DNA of 29,394 nt from CAIVAT01 sp964355945. Its GTDB lineage: Bacteria; Bacteroidota; Bacteroidia; Bacteroidales; FEN-979. Within the stretch, counting starts at the first letter, position 1; each line of letters starts with the position of its first letter. The translations under genes and the position numbers were made by a program. Below the pieces are notes generated by a model. It did no database searches. It was not told the origin of the DNA and saw only the letters and a list, made by a program, of their open reading frames with translations. The stretch is taken from assembly GCA_964355945.1 (NCBI GenBank), contig CAYHGE010000042.1, positions 1 through 29,394 of the forward strand. The letters run 5' to 3'. Shown here piece by piece: positions 24,719-29,394 of the stretch.

Positions 24719-25237
24719 CTATTCGGGAATGTTGTACAGCTTGCATATCTCCTTGTACGACATGCTCTTCAGCTCCTCTTTGCTCTTGTATCCGGGTAAT
24801 CCTGATTTTAAGGCAGGGATGGTGCCGGGGATGGCAATAAACCGGAATTTATGGGAGGTGGCGGGAGGTGCAAACATATCGGTTTCGAATTCAATGCTTC
24901 CGTACTGATGTATCAGAAAGCCCCAGTTTGCGCCCACGGCATAAGCCGGCAGGGGCCGCACCGTCGTTGCATTATAAATATCACCGGCCAGCCAGACATA
25001 AGCCAGCACCACACCGCTCTCAACAATATCCTGCGTGAGATCGGGGGCACTTGCCGCAAAAAACCATTCGCCCGAACCACCCGACCAGGCAGCTGGTGAG
25101 AACCATTCGGAATAATAGACCGGGGCATTTTGTCCTGAAGGGCCCTGAGGACCCGCTGGACCCACCTTTTGACATGCTGTAAACACAATGGCCGAAACGG
25201 CAGCAAATAAAAATAATGTCCTGAATGTTGTTTTCAT
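24719..25237 (-). CDS. Small lipoprotein with a short collagen-like segment
   Basis: This 172-residue protein has a lipoprotein signal peptide with Cys22 (VFTAC-QKV), directly followed by three collagen-type triplets (GPAGPQGPSG, residues 26-35). The rest (YYSEWFSPAAWSG onward) is a compact beta-rich domain without a family I recognise, ending in a Lys-rich helix (YKSKEELKSMSYKEICKLYN). A Gly-X-Y linker right after the lipid anchor is a recurring design in Bacteroidota surface lipoproteins and probably acts as a stalk. It is convergent with the response regulator (10-bp gap) and has a -7 box upstream. Function is unknown. Confidence 0.8.
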   Translation of the reverse strand: MKTTFRTLFLFAAVSAIVFTACQKVGPAGPQGPSGQNAPVYYSEWFSPAAWSGGSGEWFFAASAPDLTQDIVESGVVLAYVWLAGDIYNATTVRPLPAYAVGANWGFLIHQYGSIEFETDMFAPPATSHKFRFIAIPGTIPALKSGLPGYKSKEELKSMSYKEICKLYNIPE

Positions 25238-25298
25238 GTTATCAGTTTTTTTAGGGTTAAATGTTGAAAGTGGGAAGAGTATATTCCTGTGTTTACAA

Positions 25299-25306
25299 CA
25301 AAAATA
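25299..25306 (-). promoter_or_regulatory. -7 promoter box of the collagen-like lipoprotein gene
   Basis: The minus strand reads TATTTTTG, a full TAnnTTTG match, 61 nt before the ATG. The -33 region is not recognisable. The remaining AT-rich spacer up to 25446 shows nothing else I can call. Confidence 0.4.
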
Positions 25307-25446
25307 AGGCCATTGTTGCTTTAATTAGTTACACAATTATAGATGAGTTTTGCAGATTTGTGATTTCTGGCAATACACCGCATGTTTGTTGGAAGGCATA
25401 GTTGTATTTTAAATTACCGCTGCGCAGATTCAATGCGCACTGATAA

Positions 25447-25854
25447 GGTACCTCAAGTTACACCAGCGACATACTCTGCCATGTCAAGGATGGCCGCGTT
25501 TACCTGAAAAACTCAAGCTATACCAGCGATATAGCCTGCCATGTTGCCGGTGACCGGGTATACAGAGGAACCTCATCCTACACCGCTGACATTCTTTTTA
25601 CATTGAGAGAGGGGAAGGTGTACAGGGGAACCTCCTCCTATACCTCCGACATCATAATGACCATCCGGGATAGCAGGATTTATAAGGGTACATCAAACTA
25701 TACCAGTGATATCCTGGCCCATTTCAGTGAAGGGAAAGTATATGACAAAACATCAGGCTACACCAGCGATGTCCTTTTTACCATAAAGGGAGATTTGACC
25801 GAAGTGGAGTTGGTGGCGGTGTGGTGGGTGGTGAACTACAAACTTCATCTGTAG
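25447..25854 (+). CDS. 20-residue YTSD-repeat protein, start missing or frameshifted
   Basis: An open frame of 135 codons contains six copies of a 60-bp unit encoding roughly KVYxGTSSYTSDILxxxxxG, followed by a non-repeat tail LTEVELVAVWWVVNY. The frame opens straight after two stops (TGA TAA at 25441-25446) in the middle of a unit, with no ATG. The first start-like codon further in, TTG 25603, would discard half of the repeats. An ATG at 25433 lies one frame off: adding a single base near 25447 would join it to unit one. So this is either a gene with a frameshift (mutation or sequencing error) or one with an unusual start. The regular beta-type repeats suggest a small propeller or solenoid. 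Its last 77 bases overlap the convergent DnaB-like gene. Confidence 0.5.
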   Translation, partial: GTSSYTSDILCHVKDGRVYLKNSSYTSDIACHVAGDRVYRGTSSYTADILFTLREGKVYRGTSSYTSDIIMTIRDSRIYKGTSNYTSDILAHFSEGKVYDKTSGYTSDVLFTIKGDLTEVELVAVWWVVNYKLHL

Positions 25855-26545
25855 TAATCCAGTTATCTCCGCAAAGATCTACACCGATGATCTTATTAAT
25901 TGGGTAACCCAATTCCATCAGGTGATCCAAATCGCATAACGATGGCGCGTCGTTCTTTTGAAGAGGTTCCGAAGATGCTATTTTCGACAGCAGTAACACC
26001 GGCATTACATATTTGAGGGTAAGCATTTTCAGGTTGGCGACAATCTCTTCATCTTCAACAGATCTCCGATGCGTTCTGATCTCCTTCGAGAGGAAGATGT
26101 TGTTAAGATCATCGATCAGCACGATGGCATCGGCAGGGTATTCTGCACGGAAACGGGCGATGGACTGATCAATCTCCTCCATGAAACGGGCATTGACCTC
26201 AATGAATATGTTGGCTGCCAGCCGGTTCAGTTCGTACATGGCATCAGCATCGTTTTCGTTGGTTTCATTTGAGGGGAGCAGAACCGATTTAAGCTCCCGG
26301 GCAACAGCAGATGCCCCTTGTACTGTGTTGATCAGCAAAACATGATACCGGTGGCTCAATCCAACTGCAAGGTTCAGCATGAAGTTGCTGCTCCGGTTGC
26401 CTGTTTTTGCTGCAATAAGCACAAGTTCAGAGTCTGAAATGCCGCCCAGGCCGGCGTCAAGCGTTGGATAGCCTGTTTTATATCCGGGGATTAGATAGGA
26501 TACCCGGGCAGGTTCATGAAGGATTGTCATAAGTGACTTAAACAT
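25778..26545 (-). CDS. DnaB-like RecA-fold protein with degenerate Walker A
   Basis: The 255-residue protein resembles the C-terminal ATPase domain of replicative helicase DnaB: PGYKTGYPTLDAGLGGISDSELVLIAA aligns with the usual TG(F)xxLDxxxGGLxxGDLxxIAA, and AIVLIDDLNNI (Walker B) and MPVLLLSKIASSE (motif H3-like) follow. But the expected nucleotide loop GxGKT reads KTGNRSSNF: the invariant Lys is gone and Arg stands near it. The DnaB N-terminal domain is also absent. It may bind no ATP or act as a structural partner. The end (SSPPTTPPPTPLRSNLPLW) is a proline-rich tail lying antisense to the repeat protein. Its ATG overlaps the stop of the upstream UVR-motif gene by 8 nt, so the two should be translated together. 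Confidence 0.75.
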   Translation of the reverse strand: MFKSLMTILHEPARVSYLIPGYKTGYPTLDAGLGGISDSELVLIAAKTGNRSSNFMLNLAVGLSHRYHVLLINTVQGASAVARELKSVLLPSNETNENDADAMYELNRLAANIFIEVNARFMEEIDQSIARFRAEYPADAIVLIDDLNNIFLSKEIRTHRRSVEDEEIVANLKMLTLKYVMPVLLLSKIASSEPLQKNDAPSLCDLDHLMELGYPINKIIGVDLCGDNWITTDEVCSSPPTTPPPTPLRSNLPLW

Positions 26546-26891
26546 AATGAAACGGGTTACGGCATTGATGATCGCTGACCATTCGCTTTTTAAGTTCCCT
26601 TTCCAACTCCCTTAGGTCTGCAGCAAATTCAAAATTCTCCTGCCCAATGGCCTCAAGTTTTTTCTTGCGAATATAGATCAGTCGTTCGCAAATCATCTTC
26701 CCGTTTTCTGAAAGGGCAGCATATTCAGGTGATTCAGGGTCAAACCGGGGCGTGACAATGTTATAACCCTGCCTGACCAATTCGGTAAAGATTTGCCTGG
26801 TCCTGGTTTTTACAAAGGCTTCATCGAAAAAGGAATCAACTTTTCTGAATAACTCATTTAATTCTTCTAACAGCGGGTCAATTGGGCTCAT
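26538..26891 (-). CDS. Small UVR-motif protein
   Basis: This 117-residue protein has an N-terminal acidic helical region (PLLEELNELFRKVDSFFDEAF), a middle part (VRQGYNIVTPRFDPESPEY) and, at about 77-105, a segment matching the UvrB/UvrC (UVR) motif: KKLEAIGQENFEFAADLRELERELKKRM. UVR motifs mediate protein-protein contact in UvrB-UvrC and occur in several other bacterial proteins. The gene is the first of a two-gene operon with the DnaB-like protein (8-nt overlap) and has a -7 box just upstream. A joint role on DNA or as an interaction module is inference; no known system is recognised. Confidence 0.78.
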   Translation of the reverse strand: MSPIDPLLEELNELFRKVDSFFDEAFVKTRTRQIFTELVRQGYNIVTPRFDPESPEYAALSENGKMICERLIYIRKKKLEAIGQENFEFAADLRELERELKKRMVSDHQCRNPFHYV

Positions 26892-26910
26892 ATCCTTGGT
26901 GTTGATAAGA

Positions 26911-26918
26911 CAAAAATA
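26911..26918 (-). promoter_or_regulatory. -7 promoter box of the UVR/DnaB-like operon
   Basis: The minus strand reads TATTTTTG, matching TAnnTTTG, 19 nt before the UVR gene ATG. Just upstream, ACTACG (26926-26931) and CGTAGT (26943-26948) form an inverted repeat that would overlap the upstream promoter region. Confidence 0.42.
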
Positions 26919-26958
26919 GACCCGGACTACGCCAAACTATGACGTAGTATGATCCTGA

Positions 26959-27017
26959 CAGGAAATAATATTCGTTTCCTGGGGATCACTTCTATGAATT
27001 ACCAGGAATATTTCCTG
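26959..27017. promoter_or_regulatory. Pair of CAGGAA palindromes upstream of the UVR operon
   Basis: CAGGAAA (26959-26965) pairs with TTTCCTG (26975-26981), and CAGGAA-TAT-TTCCTG occupies 27003-27017; the centres are 40 bp apart. They lie between the DUF4143 ATPase stop (27020) and the UVR gene. They may be twin protein-binding sites. A terminator is less likely because no T-run follows on either strand. Confidence 0.4.
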
Positions 27018-27019
27018 AA

Positions 27020-28201
27020 TTAACCGAACAAGTTGGAAACTGGTGTGGCAAGAAATTCTTCAACCGGGATTCCTTCCCTGCCTACAAGCAGGATTTTCGC
27101 AGGATTGAAATGCTGGTCAAACGCTGGAATGCCCGTGGATTGTTTATTCCGTCCGCTTTTCACTTCAATGCCAATCGTGTTGTTACCCTGTTGCAAAACG
27201 AAGTCCACTTCGTGGTTGCCCTCCCTCCAGTAGTAAAGGTTTATGTTTTCTGTAATGGATTGGTTGAGCAGGTGAGTTCCTATGGCAGACTCAACCCATC
27301 TGCCATATATTTCCGGTTGACCGGATAGTTCCTGATGTTGCATCGTACTCAATGCCGACATCAATGCCATATTGAATACCTGGAATTTTGGACTGGAGGC
27401 ACGCTGACGGATTGTTGAAGGAGAATATTTTTCCAATCCCTTGATCATGCCGGCACCTTCAAGAAGCCTCAGGTAATGGGCCAATGTAGTTGTATTCCCG
27501 GCATCCTTCAATTGTCCGAGAATTTTGTTGTACGACAGGATCTGACCCGACCAGGCGCAGGCCAGGTCGAAAAGGTTACGAAGTAAAACCGGTTTGTCAA
27601 TTCTCACCATTAGCAATATATCACGCATCAGCGTTGTCTCAATGAGCGAATGACGGATATACTCCTTCCAGCGGGTTTCGTCAGTGATCAGATCGGCGGG
27701 GCCCGGATATCCTCCGAACCAGATAAAATCATCTGCTGTAAAACCAAAGGCATCATGCATTTCATTGTATGACCAGTGGGGAATATAGATCACTTCAAAA
27801 CGCCCGGCCAGCGATTCACTTAAACCCTTTTGCAGCATGAGTTGTGATGAGCCGAGCAGGACAAGTTTTATCGGAACATGATCAAAGCTGTCTTTGTCCC
27901 AATGGATTTTAACCTGGCTGCTCCAATCAGGAATTTTCTGTATCTCATCGATCACCAGCAAAGCTTCTGATGATTCTGCCGACCGGGCCTTGAGGCGGAT
28001 TGTCTCCCATTGCTGTTGTAACCAGAGAGGTTGAGTCGCTTCATCCGCAGATGCATAATGCCATGGAAATGAATATTTTTCCAGAAGCTGCCTGACAATC
28101 GTCGTTTTACCAACCTGGCGGGGACCCATCAGGACCTGGATGAACTTGCGTTTTAATAGAAGCCTTTTCTGGATTTTCGTATAGTATGGGCGCTGAAACA
28201 T
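27020..28201 (-). CDS. DUF4143-family ATPase (AAA fold plus nuclease-like domain)
   Basis: The 393-residue protein has an N-terminal AAA-type ATPase with Walker A GPRQVGKTT (26-34), Walker B ALLVIDEIQKIPDW and sensor region LVLLGSSQLM, a winged-helix middle part, and the DUF4143 C-terminal domain with YYWREGNHEVDFVLQQG and IGIEVKSG. The latter has the D-x(n)-E-x-K layout of PD-(D/E)XK nuclease folds. Such ATPases are very common, often in many copies, in Bacteroidota and archaea; their biological role is poorly known and a defence or toxin-like role has been suggested. Length is typical and both ATP motifs are intact. A TAnnTTTG promoter box and two tandem palindromes lie directly upstream, pointing to regulation by a dimeric repressor. 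Confidence 0.9.
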   Translation of the reverse strand: MFQRPYYTKIQKRLLLKRKFIQVLMGPRQVGKTTIVRQLLEKYSFPWHYASADEATQPLWLQQQWETIRLKARSAESSEALLVIDEIQKIPDWSSQVKIHWDKDSFDHVPIKLVLLGSSQLMLQKGLSESLAGRFEVIYIPHWSYNEMHDAFGFTADDFIWFGGYPGPADLITDETRWKEYIRHSLIETTLMRDILLMVRIDKPVLLRNLFDLACAWSGQILSYNKILGQLKDAGNTTTLAHYLRLLEGAGMIKGLEKYSPSTIRQRASSPKFQVFNMALMSALSTMQHQELSGQPEIYGRWVESAIGTHLLNQSITENINLYYWREGNHEVDFVLQQGNNTIGIEVKSGRNKQSTGIPAFDQHFNPAKILLVGREGIPVEEFLATPVSNLFG

Positions 28202-28214
28202 GATGATGTTTTTG

Positions 28215-28222
28215 CAAATATA
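28215..28222 (-). promoter_or_regulatory. -7 promoter box of the DUF4143 ATPase gene
   Basis: The minus strand reads TATATTTG, matching TAnnTTTG, 13 nt before the ATG. The twin palindromes begin only a few bases upstream and cover the expected -33 region. Confidence 0.55.
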
Positions 28223-28224
28223 AT

Positions 28225-28270
28225 AATTTACTCAATATATTGAGATAATTTACTCAATATGTTGAGTAAA
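28225..28270. promoter_or_regulatory. Tandem operator-like palindromes upstream of the DUF4143 ATPase
   Basis: A perfect 14-bp palindrome CTCAATATATTGAG (28231-28244) and a near-perfect 22-bp one (28249-28270, TTTACTCAATAT-GTTGAGTAAA) repeat the word TTTACTCAATAT in direct order with a 22-bp period, about two helical turns. They cover the region upstream of the ATPase -7 box, so a bound dimer pair would block the promoter. Confidence 0.7.
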
Positions 28271-28432
28271 TATCAATACCTGAAGCAACGCAAGAAGAAC
28301 TCCCGCCAATAGCAATGTGAGCTGGAACATCTTAGCAAGAAGGGCTCAACCAACCGGTTTATTCTTGCACTCATCATGAAAGATGATGAATTCGCAGGGA
28401 GGAATATCAGGTCAGGAAAAGTAAAGTCTTAG
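28259..28432 (+). pseudogene. Possible remnant of a small basic protein gene with one amber stop
   Basis: One frame from ATG 28259 runs 58 codons to a TAG at 28430-28432, broken only by a TAG at 28310-28312. The translation is Lys/Arg-rich before the stop (MLSKYQYLKQRKKNSRQ) and continues QCELEHLSKKGSTNRFILAL after it. It could be the relic of a small DNA-binding protein, or chance. The ATG lies within the second palindrome and the 3' end overlaps the permease stop. I recognise no family. Nothing else is visible in the 28,202-28,411 spacer besides the palindromes. Confidence 0.2.
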
Positions 28433-29394
28433 TTTTTTTGAAATCAGGGCATACGTATTGTCCAGATGAAAAAACTGATACAGAAGGATGGCCAGCAGCG
28501 TGGACGATGTTAATGAGTTGCTGAAAATAATTTGCAGTGATTTGGGCAGATAGGCAAAAAGCTCGGGCACAAACTGTGTGCACAAACTAAAGATAATCGA
28601 CAATCCTACAACCGCTATCTTTTTTTGATCCAGTTTCACTGAGAATATCTCCTGGAATCCGGTTATTACCATAAAAACAATGGCAAATGTAAGAGCCGCT
28701 CCAACAACAGGAGGTGGAATGATGGAAATAAGCAGTGATATCCTTGTGAAAAATCCAGCGATAAGTACCATAATGCCCGCTACGATTCCTATCCATCGGC
28801 TCACTGCCTTGGTTGCTGCGGCCAGCCCGACATTACCTGATGAGGTGTCGACTGCCATCGCCCCCAGCACTCCCGAAAGGGACGTTGTGAAACCATCAGC
28901 CCAAAGGCCTCCGGCGATCGGTTTCATGTCCATCTCTGTATTTTCGGGAGTTGTTATTTTCTGAGCAGCAGCCAGATTGCCGAAAGTTTTTAAACTGCCG
29001 CAAAGTGAAATGATTAAAAACGGGAACATCAGACTCCAGTTAAACTGGAGCTCGAAAAAATTGAAAGGCATCCTGGGTATGGCGAACATAGGTATTCCGG
29101 GCAGGCTTACAAAGTTTAAATTTTCAGAGGGAATAATTAATATATAGAGCAGCCATCCGATCGATATCCCGATAAGGAGGCAAAATAATTTGAAATTTCC
29201 TTTGCCCCAGATATTCAGAGAAGTAATCAGGAGTAAAGTAACAATGGCCGTGGCTACATCCTGCCAGAGAATAATATCGCTTGAGTATGGTGAACCGCAG
29301 AAATTCGCAAAAATAAGGGGGATAATACTGATGCCCACGTTGGCAACAACAATTCCAACCACCACGGGAGGAAATAAATTACGCAGGTACTTTA
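28412..29394 (-). CDS. Nucleobase:cation symporter-2 (xanthine/uracil permease family), 5' end outside the window
   Basis: The frame continues to the window edge, so only about 327 C-terminal codons are present; the visible GTG at 29363-29365 is internal, since upstream codons read KYLRNLFPPVVVGIVVANVG, a normal NCS2 membrane segment. Downstream come several hydrophobic helices, the substrate-region block GGLWADGFTTSLSGVLGAM with SSGNVGLAAATKAVSRW (the NCS2 signature area), then PPPVVGAALTFAIVFMVITGFQ. The family imports purines or pyrimidines across the inner membrane with H+ or Na+. Substrate choice between uracil and xanthine/uric acid cannot be made here; the AVDTSSGN wording differs from the common QNxG form of the signature. 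The promoter is outside the window. Confidence 0.87.
   Translation of the reverse strand, partial: KYLRNLFPPVVVGIVVANVGISIIPLIFANFCGSPYSSDIILWQDVATAIVTLLLITSLNIWGKGNFKLFCLLIGISIGWLLYILIIPSENLNFVSLPGIPMFAIPRMPFNFFELQFNWSLMFPFLIISLCGSLKTFGNLAAAQKITTPENTEMDMKPIAGGLWADGFTTSLSGVLGAMAVDTSSGNVGLAAATKAVSRWIGIVAGIMVLIAGFFTRISLLISIIPPPVVGAALTFAIVFMVITGFQEIFSVKLDQKKIAVVGLSIIFSLCTQFVPELFAYLPKSLQIIFSNSLTSSTLLAILLYQFFHLDNTYALISKKLRLYFS

Noticed and set aside
27003..27017. CAGGAA-TAT-TTCCTG as the terminator of the DUF4143 ATPase gene
   Set aside because: The stem is only six pairs with a 3-nt loop and no T-run follows on either strand.

Overview
The window is a chromosomal segment of a Bacteroidota bacterium. 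Direct signs are a type IX secretion (T9SS) gene set (GldJ, PorP, two PorU, PorV, plug protein), a lipid-anchored Omp85 protein of the TamL kind, and many upstream boxes matching the Bacteroidota -7 consensus TAnnTTTG, some with a TTTG/TTG -33 box about 20 nt further upstream. A run of exactly 100 N shows a draft or metagenome scaffold. I cannot name the genus.

Region 1 (1-5,015, minus strand): anmK and murF (cell-wall recycling and synthesis), the GldJ lipoprotein and a PorP/SprF protein. Region 2 (5,212-13,975, plus strand): two PorU sortase genes in tandem, then porV. GldJ, PorU and PorV are neighbours in other Bacteroidota too, but two adjacent PorU genes are unusual. PorU cleaves and attaches T9SS cargo at the cell surface with PorV as partner, and GldJ and PorP/SprF also belong to this export and motility machinery. 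Region 3 (13,976-16,862): ispF between arrays of an 8-bp repeat, the assembly gap, a polytopic membrane protein of glycosyltransferase-C type, and a hairpin-rich 7-mer repeat region.

Region 4 (16,863-20,209, plus strand): ribosomal operon rpsF-rpsR-rplI ending in a terminator that runs into the start codon of a TrmH-family RNA methyltransferase, which carries an in-frame 18-bp tandem repeat; then a T9SS plug-domain protein. Region 5 (20,226-24,708): tamL on the minus strand, divergent from a two-component histidine kinase/response regulator pair. Region 6 (24,719-29,394), the most accessory-looking part: a collagen-like lipoprotein, a 20-residue-repeat protein without a normal start, a DnaB-like RecA-fold protein with a degenerate Walker A motif coupled to a UVR-motif protein, a DUF4143 ATPase behind twin palindromes, and the 3' part of a nucleobase permease running off the window.

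The best leads are the tandem PorU pair, the repeat inside the methyltransferase gene, the degenerate DnaB-like/UVR pair with its odd convergent neighbour, and the twin operator-like palindromes at 28,225-28,270. I found no tRNA, rRNA, CRISPR array, transposase or phage gene.
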